From Longibacter salinarum (lineage in GTDB: Bacteria > Bacteroidota > Rhodothermia > Rhodothermales > Salinibacteraceae), in assembly GCF_002554795.1 (NCBI RefSeq), contig NZ_PDEQ01000003.1, forward strand, positions 434,001 to 498,000: a stretch of DNA of 64,000 nt, in the 5' to 3' direction. Below are positions 54,036 to 63,004 of this stretch, one piece after another; position 1 is the first letter of the stretch; each line of letters opens with the position of its first letter. The translations under genes were made by a program, and so were the position numbers. The notes beneath the pieces were generated by a model. It saw nothing but the letters and a program-made list of their open reading frames with translations. It had not been told where the DNA came from and searched no databases.

Positions 54036-55421
54036 ATGAAGAAGAAAATCTACGTTGTCGACGACGAGCCGAAGATCGGTAAGTTATTTACCAACGTTCT
54101 CGAGCGGGACGGATTCGAGGTGATGGCGTTTATGAATCCGGTCAAGATGTTGAAGAAGCTCGAGGAAAAGAATGCCGTTCCGGATGTCATTCTTGCAGAC
54201 ATGATGATGCCGGAGATGAACGGGGTTGAACTCCTTGAAACTCTGACCGATCGGGGAGTGAACGTGCCGGTGATCATCATGACCGCTCACTCGTCGGTAC
54301 AGACGGCCGTGGAGGCGATGCGGCACGGAGCGTTCCACTATCTCCAGAAGCCCGTTAACCTGGAGGAAATGCGGGCGCTGCTGGATAAGGCCCTGAAGCT
54401 GTATGGTGCGCAGCAGGAGCTTGAGGAAATCAAGACCAAGCAGAAAGCGAAGTATCCGATTGAAGGGATTCTCGGGACCAGTGATGCCATCGTCCGGGTC
54501 CGAGAAACGATCCAGACGCTGTGCAACGCTTCGAATACGACCGTTCTCTTTTCCGGGGAAACGGGCACGGGGAAGAACCTTGCGTCGAAAACGTTGCACT
54601 ACAACTCGCCCCGGGCGAAGAAGCAGTTTACTGAAATTAACTGTGCGGCTTTGCCGGATAACCTACTTGAGGCTGAGTTATTCGGATACGAGGAGGGCGC
54701 ATTTACGGACGCTCGCGACTCGAAGCAGGGACTCATCGAGGTGGCGGACGGAGGCACCCTGTTTCTCGACGAGATCGATTCGATGAGTATGGCGCTCCAG
54801 GCGAAATTGCTTTCATTTCTAGAAAGCCGTCAGTTCCGTCGTCTCGGTGGCGTGGAGGACCTCACGGTCGACACGCGCATCCTCTGCGCGACGAACGCGA
54901 ATCTGGAGGAGAGTGTCAAGGACAAGCGGTTCCGGAAGGATCTGTTCTTCCGTATCAATGTCGTGAACGTCAAGCTTCCCGCGCTCCGTCATATGGACGA
55001 GGACGTTCTGGTTATTGCCGACCAGCTGATTCAACACTTCAGTCGTGACCTTGGGCGCGAGGTTGCGGGCCTTACCGAGGCAGCCGAACAGAAGCTACTG
55101 GATCATATGTGGCCCGGTAATGTGCGCGAGCTTCGAAATGTGCTGGAGCGCGCCATGATCTTCGCACGAGGAGATCACATTACAGCTGAGGACCTCACGC
55201 TTGCTCCTCCCGGGCGTCTGGGCGAGATGCATGCAGCGGGAGAGGCCTTTCAGTTCCCCATGAACCGTACGCTGAAGGACCTGGAGAAGGCTTACATCCA
55301 ACGCACGCTCGAGACAAACGACAGCAGTTACGCCGACATTGCCGAGACGCTTGGGATTTCTAAGAAAACACTCTGGGATAAGCGGAAACGGTACAACCTT
55401 GATGAGGTGGTCGATCGTTAA
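54036..55421 (+). CDS. Sigma-54-dependent response regulator, NtrC family (second)
   Basis: A 461-residue regulator with receiver (phospho-acceptor D55 in LADMMMP), AAA+ domain (Walker A SGETGTGKN near 173) and Fis-type helix-turn-helix (ETLGISKKTLWDKRKRYNL). The sigma-54 contact loop reads GAFTDA instead of GAFTGA, a variant that occurs in some active regulators. No sensor kinase is adjacent. deoC follows after 44 bases and may be on the same transcript. Confidence 0.95.
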   Translation: MKKKIYVVDDEPKIGKLFTNVLERDGFEVMAFMNPVKMLKKLEEKNAVPDVILADMMMPEMNGVELLETLTDRGVNVPVIIMTAHSSVQTAVEAMRHGAFHYLQKPVNLEEMRALLDKALKLYGAQQELEEIKTKQKAKYPIEGILGTSDAIVRVRETIQTLCNASNTTVLFSGETGTGKNLASKTLHYNSPRAKKQFTEINCAALPDNLLEAELFGYEEGAFTDARDSKQGLIEVADGGTLFLDEIDSMSMALQAKLLSFLESRQFRRLGGVEDLTVDTRILCATNANLEESVKDKRFRKDLFFRINVVNVKLPALRHMDEDVLVIADQLIQHFSRDLGREVAGLTEAAEQKLLDHMWPGNVRELRNVLERAMIFARGDHITAEDLTLAPPGRLGEMHAAGEAFQFPMNRTLKDLEKAYIQRTLETNDSSYADIAETLGISKKTLWDKRKRYNLDEVVDR

Positions 55422-55465
55422 CCCAACTGCAACTTCTCCGACCGGACTGACGAACATTTTTTGCT

Positions 55466-56311
55466 ATGGCTCTTCCTTCTCCTGACGCTGTCATCGACGA
55501 GCTAAACGACCTTCGCTCTTCCGTTAGTAAAGCGGGTGAGGTTCATGTCGATGCCGCCATTGCTGCTCTTCAGTCGCCGGCATCCCCGGGACTGGCAGGC
55601 CCCGAGCCGCAACCCTCGCTCTCCGTGAAGGGCCTTGCTGCGCGGATCGACCATACGCAATTGCGTCCCGAGGCGACCGACGCCGACATTGAGGCGGTGT
55701 CTCATGAGGCGATCGAGCATGCGTTCGCGAGCGTTTGCGTGGCTCCGACGTACGTCCCGCTCGTCAACGAGCTGCTTGAGGATTCCGGCGTTGCGGTCTG
55801 CACGGTGATTGGCTTTCCGCATGGAGCCAACCGCCCCTCCACGAAGGCGCATGAGGCCATGCAGGCCATCCGGGATGGTGCTGTTGAACTCGACATGGTG
55901 CTGAATATCGGTGCCCTCCGCTCTGGTGCGGTCGCGGATGTCGAGCAGGACATCGCGGAAGTCGTGAATGTGGCGCGGCGAGCCAGGGACGGCGGTCGCG
56001 ATGTCATCGTCAAAGTCATCCTGGAAACGGCGCTCCTTTCCGACGCGGAGAAGGCCGTGGCGTGCATTGCCGCGAAGCAGGCCGGTGCGGACTTTGTCAA
56101 AACGTCTACGGGGTTTGCCGATGGCGGTGCTACCTTGCGTGACGTGGCGCTCATGCGGCAGGTTGTGGGTCCAGACATGGGCGTGAAAGCATCTGGAGGG
56201 GTCCGTTCAGCAGACGACGTCGAGGCTATGATGGCACACGGTGCGACTCGCATCGGCGCGAGCGGATCGGTCGCTATCGTCACGGGGGCGAAGACGGAGG
56301 CCTCCTACTAA
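55466..56311 (+). CDS. deoC: Deoxyribose-phosphate aldolase
   Basis: A 281-residue TIM-barrel aldolase cleaving 2-deoxyribose 5-phosphate to glyceraldehyde 3-phosphate and acetaldehyde. Diagnostic parts are IDHTQLRPEATDADI, CTVIGFPHGA, ELDMVLNIGALRSG, the Schiff-base Lys near 211 in DFVKTSTGF, and VKASGGVRS. The first 55 residues form an N-terminal extension beyond the usual core of about 220. The TSTGF and GVKASGG signatures make the assignment firm. Confidence 0.95.
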   Translation: MALPSPDAVIDELNDLRSSVSKAGEVHVDAAIAALQSPASPGLAGPEPQPSLSVKGLAARIDHTQLRPEATDADIEAVSHEAIEHAFASVCVAPTYVPLVNELLEDSGVAVCTVIGFPHGANRPSTKAHEAMQAIRDGAVELDMVLNIGALRSGAVADVEQDIAEVVNVARRARDGGRDVIVKVILETALLSDAEKAVACIAAKQAGADFVKTSTGFADGGATLRDVALMRQVVGPDMGVKASGGVRSADDVEAMMAHGATRIGASGSVAIVTGAKTEASY

Positions 56312-56502
56312 TCGGATCGGTCCCGTGCGAATGATACGATCTCTTTCGGCTCGGCCTGCGGGACGGTACAGCAGACCGGGCCCGCGCCGGGCAAGAAACG
56401 CCGCTCGTGTCCGGTCGTAGCACGTGCAGACCGGCCATCGTTCCCGTCGTCCACGTGCGACTGATTCCGCTCGCTCGACTCTTCGCGATTCGCTTTCGAT
56501 CT

Positions 56503-57066
56503 ATGCTTTCACGTCTTTCGCTGTTCACTCTCGCTCTTGCATTGATTCTTACCGCGTGCAGCGGTCCGCCAAAGACGGCGGATTCGGGTGATGACTCGTC
56601 GGATCGCGGGCCCCGGCCGGTCGATCGTCGTGATCGAGAAGAGCGCCGTGCGACGCTGGCCAGTGTGGAGACGTTTGATGTGTCTCAGTACCCGACACCG
56701 GCCGCGGCCCGCGAACTGGATCTGCGCCACCAGGTGCCGACGCAGTTGATGCAGGGACGCGCCGACGAGGGCGTGACGCAGACGATTGAAGGATTCCGTG
56801 TCCAGGTTTACTCCGCGCAGGACAAGCAGGCTGCCGAAGAATTTCGCGAGCGTGTGCGTCAGTGGTGGGCCGAGGTTCAGGACGACGCACCGGACGACGT
56901 TTTCCGCGGACGATTGCCCATCCTTGTCGAATACGGGCAGCCGTATTACCGCGTGCGCGTAGGTGCATTTGCGGATCGGGAGGAGGCTGCAGAGGCCCTC
57001 GAATTCGTGAAGCAGGAGTTTACAGATGCGTTCGTCGCCCGAAGCACCGTAACCGTCACCCGATAA
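56503..57066 (+). CDS. SPOR-domain lipoprotein
   Basis: A 187-residue lipoprotein. The start at ATG 56503 gives a signal LSRLSLFTLALALILTAC with lipobox Cys. A polar Asp/Arg-rich linker follows, then a SPOR-like domain (FRVQVYSAQDKQAAEEFRERV, then YYRVRVGAFADREEAAEALEFV). SPOR domains bind septal or denuded peptidoglycan, so it is probably tethered in the envelope at the division site. The in-frame ATG at 56407 would spoil the signal peptide. Confidence 0.85.
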   Translation: MLSRLSLFTLALALILTACSGPPKTADSGDDSSDRGPRPVDRRDREERRATLASVETFDVSQYPTPAAARELDLRHQVPTQLMQGRADEGVTQTIEGFRVQVYSAQDKQAAEEFRERVRQWWAEVQDDAPDDVFRGRLPILVEYGQPYYRVRVGAFADREEAAEALEFVKQEFTDAFVARSTVTVTR

Positions 57067-57142
57067 GGTCGGTCGGCTTTTCGCGGCCATGCGACCCGTC
57101 CTGGTTGTACGGACGCAGGCGCATGCATCTTCGTGCGACGGT

Positions 57143-58579
57143 CTATACTACGCCTCGGGCGATGGTAGAAAGATGGTCGACAATGTCGGCTGCGTAGGTT
57201 TCGTGTTCGGGTTTCATCAGCACGCTTCGAAGAATGGCAGCGTCTTCCCGATCAGCGGTTAGATGTGGGAAGCGCGCAGATAAGCGCTCAGCGGAGAGGC
57301 GGTAGAGGCTGAGAAATACAGGTTCTTCCTCGTGATTCATCGCTGCATCGAACACCGCGCGACTCGCCGCATCCAGGGCGCTGAGCGACGATTCGCGGGG
57401 GACAGGAATGTAGCTCACAATGTCCGTTTCCGGCGCCGTGTACAATTCGAACGCGGCTGAGGCGTCGATCGTATCTGCCCACGTCCGGGCGGCCCGCATG
57501 CAGGCGGCGAGAATGGCACCAAGGCCATCGCTCGGCTCGAGCGGAAGGGCGCGAAGTGTCGTCCAGAGGGCCCCCGCTGCTGCTCCTGCGCGAGAGCATT
57601 CCAGCGAGATTTCGCCGAGGTGAAGGTCGTCGGACGTGAAGTACGTGTACGGCGAGTCGTGTTTGTAGAAGCGACCGACCGACGGATCACGAAAGAGCAC
57701 GGCGCCACAACCGTACGGCTGTAGACCGTGCTTGTGAGGATCAATGGCGACTGATTCTGCATCTTCGATCGCGAGGAAATGACGGGCCGGAAATCCGTCG
57801 AAGGATTCGCTGTCGCCGTTCGCGAGAAGGCGGAAGAATCCACCGTAGGCCGCGTCCACGTGGACACGCACACCGGCTTCTCGGCATCGATCGACCACAT
57901 CTGCGATTGGATCGACCGTGCCGAGCCCGGTCGTGCCGGCCGTCACCACGACGGTGCCAACGTCCTGCTTCGCGAGAATCTCCTCCAGCTTCTCCAATCG
58001 CATCCGGCCGTGGTTGTCCGTCGGGATGACGACCGGATTGACGTCCAGTACACCGCACATGCGTCCGTGTGTGTAGTGAGCATCGGCGCTGAAGGCAATC
58101 GTCTGGTTCGGGTGTTCTTCGCGCGCCACCCAGAGGGCTTCCAGATTGGCGATGGTGCCGCCGGCGGTGAGGTGACCCAGCGACTCTGCCGGAAATCCGA
58201 GCATGTCCGCAAGGTCCTCAATCACCTCTTTTTCCATCTCGCTCGTGGGAGGGCCTCCGTCCAGCGCGTGGTTATTCGGGTTCACGCACATGGCGGCCGC
58301 GTAGGCGGCGATAGCGACCGGGTGAGGCGGTTTGAGCATCTGACCCGCATATCTCGGGTGCCCGAACGGATAGTTTCCGCTCATTCGATCGGTGAACTCA
58401 CCCAGCGCCGACCGGAGCCCAGCTCCATCTACGATGGTCGAGGGATGTGCCTCATACGGACCCCATCCGTCCGACCACTCTTGTATGGCTCCGACGGCCT
58501 CGCTGATCAACTCGTTCAGCGCCGGCTGTGTCGATGTCGTCGTCGATAATGAGAAGGGGGAGGAGGTATTGCCAGACAT
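57143..58579 (-). CDS. Pyridoxal-phosphate-dependent decarboxylase (group II)
   Basis: A 478-residue PLP enzyme of the aromatic/glutamate-type decarboxylase family. The Lys in AIDPHKHGLQPYGCG (near 282) would bind PLP. HLTAGGTIANLEALWVAREEHP, VHVDAAYGGFFRLL and VVTAGTTGLGTVDPI are family hallmarks. The substrate could be aspartate, glutamate, tyrosine or tryptophan and cannot be set from sequence. ATG at 58579 is the likely start. It is divergent from the MarR gene, with 216 bases between. Confidence 0.9.
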   Translation of the reverse strand: MSGNTSSPFSLSTTTSTQPALNELISEAVGAIQEWSDGWGPYEAHPSTIVDGAGLRSALGEFTDRMSGNYPFGHPRYAGQMLKPPHPVAIAAYAAAMCVNPNNHALDGGPPTSEMEKEVIEDLADMLGFPAESLGHLTAGGTIANLEALWVAREEHPNQTIAFSADAHYTHGRMCGVLDVNPVVIPTDNHGRMRLEKLEEILAKQDVGTVVVTAGTTGLGTVDPIADVVDRCREAGVRVHVDAAYGGFFRLLANGDSESFDGFPARHFLAIEDAESVAIDPHKHGLQPYGCGAVLFRDPSVGRFYKHDSPYTYFTSDDLHLGEISLECSRAGAAAGALWTTLRALPLEPSDGLGAILAACMRAARTWADTIDASAAFELYTAPETDIVSYIPVPRESSLSALDAASRAVFDAAMNHEEEPVFLSLYRLSAERLSARFPHLTADREDAAILRSVLMKPEHETYAADIVDHLSTIARGVV

Positions 58580-58739
58580 AGGCGATCGATGGACAAACGT
58601 GGCTGTGAGTTCTTTCGAAGGTACGTGGCGGAGCATGAAAAATCACTTGCCGTTGTCTCGGCGTTTTCTGACACCGACTGTGAACTCGTGACGTTCATGT
58701 GAGCCCGAACGGGTCGCGGAACCACCATTCACCAAAATG

Positions 58740-58761
58740 TGTGTTACACCACGCAACTTAG
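58740..58761. promoter_or_regulatory. Shared motif upstream of MarR gene
   Basis: A 22-base element opening TGTGTT and closing CAACTTAG, containing the small palindrome GTGTTACAC (58741-58749). It matches 16 of 22 positions with 59332-59353 before the SnoaL-like gene, making it a candidate MarR operator. Confidence 0.45.
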
Positions 58762-58795
58762 ATGAGGACATCGATATTCATCGGCGACAGCAGGT

Positions 58796-59266
58796 ATGGG
58801 AAGCATTTTGAAGCAGCGAATCAAGCAGGCGAAAGACTTTGAGTCGCTGGCGCAAGAGGCCATGCTCAACCTATTCGTTGCCGCAGCGCGGAGCCGCCGT
58901 GAGATGGAGACTGTGTGTCAGAATCACGATCTTCAGTTCAGTCACTACAACGTGCTCAGGATTCTCCGCGGAGTCCATCCCGACGGACACGCTCGGTGTG
59001 ACATCATTGAGCGAATGATCGATCCGTCTCCAGACGTGACCAGGCTGATGGATAAGCTCGTTGAGCGAGACCTGGTGTCGCGGTCGAGAAGTGAGGAGGA
59101 TCGACGCATGATGATCCATACCATCACGCCGAAGGGCCTTGACCTGCTGGAGCGAATGCACCCTGATGTTCAGGATGTGCAGAACTGGTTCGATGAGCGC
59201 GTCTCTGACCGTGATCTGCGACACCTGTCGCGTATATGCGAAGGAATCTACGGCAACGACGAGTAG
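58796..59266 (+). CDS. MarR family transcriptional regulator
   Basis: A 156-residue winged-helix regulator. The helix-turn-helix region is FSHYNVLRILRGVHPDGHARCDIIERMIDPSPDVTRLMDKL, followed by the wing VSRSRSEEDRRMMIHTITPKGLDLLERM, both characteristic of MarR. Its ligand is unknown. It lies upstream of a SnoaL-like and a DoxX-like gene, a combination typical of MarR-controlled redox or stress genes. Confidence 0.93.
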   Translation: MGSILKQRIKQAKDFESLAQEAMLNLFVAAARSRREMETVCQNHDLQFSHYNVLRILRGVHPDGHARCDIIERMIDPSPDVTRLMDKLVERDLVSRSRSEEDRRMMIHTITPKGLDLLERMHPDVQDVQNWFDERVSDRDLRHLSRICEGIYGNDE

Positions 59267-59331
59267 TTGCTGTCAAAATAAGGCTCGACTTGATCTTGCT
59301 GCGAGACAGCAACGGTTTGTGTCCTCATATA

Positions 59332-59353
59332 TGTGTTGCGACGCACAAATTAG
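59332..59353. promoter_or_regulatory. Shared motif upstream of SnoaL-like gene
   Basis: A second copy of the element at 58740, opening TGTGTT and closing CAAATTAG, about 72 bases before the SnoaL-like start. Likely bound by the adjacent MarR protein. Confidence 0.45.
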
Positions 59354-59425
59354 CAGTTAGAACGGGCGCGCACTCAGCGCCCACCACCGAAGCAACCTGT
59401 TTTTCACCAAAACGAGTAACCGATT

Positions 59426-59785
59426 ATGGCTACGTTTGCCGAACTTGATGCACAGCTAAACGATATGATTCTCCAGGGTAAGATTCTGGAGGCCTTCGAG
59501 AAGTTTTATGCCGAGGACGTCGTGATGGAAGAAGGAGACCAACGGCGGGAAGGCAAGGAGGCGAATCGAGAGTACGAAGAGCAGTTTGTTGGCGCGCTGA
59601 CGGAGTTTCGTTCCGCAGAGATTCACTCGCGGGCGATAGATGAAGAGAACCGGGTCACCCTCTCCGAGTGGGAGAACGACTTCACGCTCGAGGGCGTCGG
59701 AGACGTGCTGCAGAAGCAGGTGTCGGTTCGCACCTGGAACGAAGACGGTCAGATCACGCACGAGAAATTCTACACGCTCAGTTAG
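59426..59785 (+). CDS. SnoaL-like/NTF2-fold protein
   Basis: A 119-residue protein of the NTF2-like cone fold. FAELDAQLNDMILQGKILEAFEKFYAEDVVMEEGD at the N-terminus and the beta-strand rich remainder fit the SnoaL-like group; no catalytic residue set can be assigned. It follows the MarR gene and precedes a T-run hairpin and the DoxX gene. Confidence 0.82.
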   Translation: MATFAELDAQLNDMILQGKILEAFEKFYAEDVVMEEGDQRREGKEANREYEEQFVGALTEFRSAEIHSRAIDEENRVTLSEWENDFTLEGVGDVLQKQVSVRTWNEDGQITHEKFYTLS

Positions 59786-59874
59786 CGCAGCTTCCGGCGG
59801 CTTCATACAGGGGGACACGCGTGTCCATCGAAAGCACCCTGACTTGATTCCGTTGGAAAAGGGGGCGGGCCCGT

Positions 59875-59894
59875 AAGGGCTCGTGCCCTTTTTT
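59875..59894 (+). terminator. Rho-independent terminator of the SnoaL-like gene
   Basis: AAGGGC at 59875-59880 and GCCCTT at 59885-59890 with a TCGT loop and a six-base T-run. It sits just upstream of the DoxX gene, which therefore needs its own promoter or read-through. Confidence 0.88.
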
Positions 59895-59918
59895 ATTTTG
59901 CCACTCTCTCACTCGTGC

Positions 59919-60332
59919 ATGCAGATTGATATGAACGCCTACTTCCCAACGATCGGTCGTATCCTTCTGGGTCTCATTTTCGTAGCCTCCGGGTTTAATA
60001 AGGTCATGCAGTTCGAGGGGACGCAGCAGTACATGGAGGCGAATGGTCTTCCCGCCACGGCTATTTTACTTGTGGGAGCCATCATCTTCGAACTTGGAGG
60101 CGGACTCATGGTGATCCTGGGGTTCAAAGCCCGCACCGGATCGCTGGCACTGGTACTTTTTCTGATTCCCACCACGCTTGTTTTCCACACCAACTTTGCC
60201 GAACAGACGCAGGTAATTCAGTTCATGAAGAACCTTGCTATCATGGGAGGACTTCTTTATGTGGCTGCCCACGGTGCAGGGCCGGCTGCGATCGAGAACG
60301 ATTCGGTGTCATCGGACGTGGCGCCGTCGTGA
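59919..60332 (+). CDS. DoxX family membrane protein
   Basis: A 137-residue four-helix inner-membrane protein. IGRILLGLIFVASGFNKVMQF is the classical DoxX opening, followed by helices at about 45-65, 70-90 and 105-125. Related proteins take part in respiratory or thiosulfate oxidoreductase complexes and oxidative-stress resistance. ATG at 59919 or 59931 is the start; the upstream frame runs into the terminator. Confidence 0.9.
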   Translation: MQIDMNAYFPTIGRILLGLIFVASGFNKVMQFEGTQQYMEANGLPATAILLVGAIIFELGGGLMVILGFKARTGSLALVLFLIPTTLVFHTNFAEQTQVIQFMKNLAIMGGLLYVAAHGAGPAAIENDSVSSDVAPS

Positions 60333-60635
60333 TATTGGAAGCGTGCGCGTCATCTCGGATAGACGATTTACCACGTCGCGAGTCGGCTCCAACATCGGGG
60401 TCGGCTCGTCGCTTTTGGTGAGGTCGATCCGGCCGTCCAAAAAAAGTTCAAGATCGGGGAACGTGCTGGAGGTTGCATTCGTGCATCCCCCGATGATGCC
60501 GTCCCAGTGTGGCTTGACGGTTGTATTGGGATTCTTCGGAAACGCATTTCCATGTCGGGGCATGACGTATCCGGAGGCATCGTCTCTGCGAGGACGTACA
60601 CAGCGGCTCAAGCGATCATCGGTCGCTGTGTGCAA
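60309..60635 (-). CDS. Possible small protein or gene remnant
   Basis: A 108-codon minus-strand frame in the gap between the DoxX and DUF2231-like genes. The part after an internal ATG (MPRHGNAFPKNP) is Asp/Glu/Pro-rich and protein-like, with balanced codons (FPDLELFLDGRIDLTKSDEP). It overlaps the DoxX 3' end by 24 bases. No homolog or domain is recognised; it may be a remnant or spurious. Confidence 0.3.
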   Translation of the reverse strand: MHTATDDRLSRCVRPRRDDASGYVMPRHGNAFPKNPNTTVKPHWDGIIGGCTNATSSTFPDLELFLDGRIDLTKSDEPTPMLEPTRDVVNRLSEMTRTLPISRRRHVR

Positions 60636-60721
60636 AGGCCGTCACCACTTTGCGAGCTTCGTCCCGATCGGTCGAAGTACCTTCACGTTCCCCCACGTCC
60701 CGAGCGATCCCACCTCTGATT
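60333..60721. other. Gap between the DoxX and DUF2231-like genes
   Basis: A 389-base stretch holding only the uncertain minus-strand frame described at 60309-60635. No RNA gene or clear terminator was seen. Confidence 0.35.
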
Positions 60722-61807
60722 ATGCTGCCTGAATGGGCTCCGAACCTTCTCGTCTTTGCCGGTCACGCGCCACTCGTCCTCCTCGCGACCGGTCTAGTGA
60801 TTGATCTTTTCGTTCTCCTTCGCCCGAAATGGGACGCGGGTCCGGCCGCTGCGACGAGTGTATATGTCGCCGCCGGTGTCGCTGCGGTCATTGTGTATCT
60901 GGCGGGGCCCGATGCCGTTGCCAGTGTGTATCAGGTGGACGGGGTGACGACGGTCTTCGAACAGCATGTAACATTTCGGTGGTACACGCTGCTTTTTGCA
61001 ACCATCTACGGCCTGGTACGACTCGGTTTGTCATTTCTACCTGCGGTGCAGGAATTGATGATCACGCAGGTCATCCTCGTTCTCGTCGCAGCCGGCGGAA
61101 TCTATCTGTCCTGGCAGACGACCACGGCGCAGGCCGAGCTGGTTCATCGATATGGTGTGGGTGTCCAACCCGTTGCGGAGGTGCGTCAGCAACAAGCAGA
61201 GGAAGAGGAAGCGACGCCGCAGGGCTTCACGGAACGGGAAGATGCATGGAGCTGGACCCCGACAACGCCCGGGGCCTGGAAGGATGCGATGACATGGGTC
61301 GATGGAGCCCCAACCGACGTTCAGAGCTTCATTTTTCAACCGGAAGGCGACGGTCCGCCCGGTCTCGCGCTGTATCTTCGTGACGCCACCGTTCTGTTCA
61401 CGGCACCGGTCGAAATGAGAACGGCAGACATTCGTGCGTCACTAAACGTCGACGCATTTGATGGAACGGTTTCGATCGTCCACAACGTACGCGGGGCCGC
61501 CTTCTACGACTACTTGCAGCTCGACGAAAATCGACTCCGGCTCGCTCGCCGCGAGGGGAGTGCCGTTCGAGTTCAGGACGCGGCCGACTACGGACTGCAG
61601 GGCTGGCGCTCCTACCGGCTGATCGTGGAACGGGCCGACCGCAGCGGGTTTGTCGGCGACCAGATGGTGGTCTCAGGAAGTGACACGCCGGCCTCTCCCG
61701 GCACCGTTGGGCTGAGGCTAAGTGGGACCGGACTGGTGCGCCTTCGCTCGATGGCGGTGCAACCGATCCCTGTGGAGGCGACGGAGGATACCACCGACCA
61801 GCAGTAA
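60722..61807 (+). CDS. DUF2231-like membrane protein with extracytoplasmic domain
   Basis: A 361-residue protein. The first 140 residues form four transmembrane helices that begin WAPNLLVFAGHAPLVLLATGLVIDLFVLL, a DUF2231-like arrangement with the HAPLV motif. After an acidic linker (QQQAEEEEATP) comes a beta-rich domain of about 190 residues (VSIVHNVRGAAFYDYLQLDENRLRLARREG), perhaps laminin/lectin-like. ATG at 60722 is preferred to the longer frame at 60650. Function unknown. Confidence 0.78.
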   Translation: MLPEWAPNLLVFAGHAPLVLLATGLVIDLFVLLRPKWDAGPAAATSVYVAAGVAAVIVYLAGPDAVASVYQVDGVTTVFEQHVTFRWYTLLFATIYGLVRLGLSFLPAVQELMITQVILVLVAAGGIYLSWQTTTAQAELVHRYGVGVQPVAEVRQQQAEEEEATPQGFTEREDAWSWTPTTPGAWKDAMTWVDGAPTDVQSFIFQPEGDGPPGLALYLRDATVLFTAPVEMRTADIRASLNVDAFDGTVSIVHNVRGAAFYDYLQLDENRLRLARREGSAVRVQDAADYGLQGWRSYRLIVERADRSGFVGDQMVVSGSDTPASPGTVGLRLSGTGLVRLRSMAVQPIPVEATEDTTDQQ

Positions 61808-61848
61808 GCCTCGGAGACATGGCGGCAATTATTATGAGCCCCGATCGT

Positions 61849-62880
61849 CTATGTCATGGCTTCACGGAGAACGTCCGCGTCGCGCTCCGGCAGTGAGGGA
61901 TTGATCTTCATACCGGTCCCGATCTCGAAGCCGGCGTCGATGGACATACGTGGCCGAATTCGGAGACTCCAGTGTAGATGTGCGGCCTCTGATTCGTACG
62001 CGAGAGCGGTCCGGACGAAGAAGTTATAGTCTGGACCGCCAAGCGCCCGTCGAAGAGCACGAAGCGTGTCGCGCAGAATACTAGCTAGCGCGCCCTCCGT
62101 GCCGTTTATTCGCCCGAACTCAGGTTCGTGCGTCGTCGGCATAATCCACACTTCGTACGGGGATCGGGCTGCGTAAGGGACGAATGCAGCATATGCGTTA
62201 TTCTCGCGAATGAGTCGCGTGCCACTGGTCCGTTCTTCGTTGAGCATTTCGCAGTACGGACATTCGCCTGTTTCATGATACTGTGCTTCGGCTCGTCGCT
62301 CTTCTTCGACGACCATCGCCGGCTCGATCGACGGAGCGATAATCTGGCTATGCGGGTGAGGAAGGGAAGCCCCGGCGCTCGCTCCGTGATTGTGGAAGAT
62401 GAACGGTATCAGTTCATCCCCATCGGTGCGGAGCGTGTGATACCGAGACTGGTAGGTACCGATCAGGGCCTCGACGTGCTCGACCGACATCTGAGAGACG
62501 GCTTCGTGGTGTCGCGGTGTCGCGATGATGACTTCCTGTCGACCGAATCCGCTCTGCCAGTTGAACATCTGGCACGAGTACAGATCCGGCTCACCATTCG
62601 TCGTCAGCGCCGGGTATTTGTTCGGAACCGAGCGCGTTAGCCACGAACCCTCATCGCGAGGTGGCGGAGCGCCATCGCCACGGACCGACGCATTTTCGAA
62701 CAGCACCTCGGGCAGCATATGTTCATGACCTGGGCAGAAGGGGCAGCCTTCGACGGGCCCGTCCGTCTCTTTGACGCTGGTATCGTCCTCAAACTGCTTC
62801 GGGCGGTCGCTTCGACCCGGCGCGCAGACGACCCACTGTTTCGTGATCGCGTCCTGGCGAAACTCGGAAGGGTAGGACAT
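61849..62880 (-). CDS. galT: Galactose-1-phosphate uridylyltransferase
   Basis: A 343-residue Leloir-pathway enzyme exchanging UMP between UDP-glucose and galactose 1-phosphate. CPFCPGHEHM and CPYCEM are zinc-type cysteine pairs, and GASLPHPHSQII carries the catalytic His triad (near residue 173). HWSLRIRPRM at the C-terminus is also typical. No other galactose gene lies next to it. Confidence 0.94.
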   Translation of the reverse strand: MSYPSEFRQDAITKQWVVCAPGRSDRPKQFEDDTSVKETDGPVEGCPFCPGHEHMLPEVLFENASVRGDGAPPPRDEGSWLTRSVPNKYPALTTNGEPDLYSCQMFNWQSGFGRQEVIIATPRHHEAVSQMSVEHVEALIGTYQSRYHTLRTDGDELIPFIFHNHGASAGASLPHPHSQIIAPSIEPAMVVEEERRAEAQYHETGECPYCEMLNEERTSGTRLIRENNAYAAFVPYAARSPYEVWIMPTTHEPEFGRINGTEGALASILRDTLRALRRALGGPDYNFFVRTALAYESEAAHLHWSLRIRPRMSIDAGFEIGTGMKINPSLPERDADVLREAMT

Positions 62881-63004
62881 TCAATGGAGCGGTGTACGGG
62901 CGGAAAATGAACTCGGACCCGGAAAAAGAACAAACCGCACGCCACATGTAGGATGCAGACGCGCGGTTTGCTCAACTCGAAGCCGATGCTTGTGCGGTGG
63001 ATGT

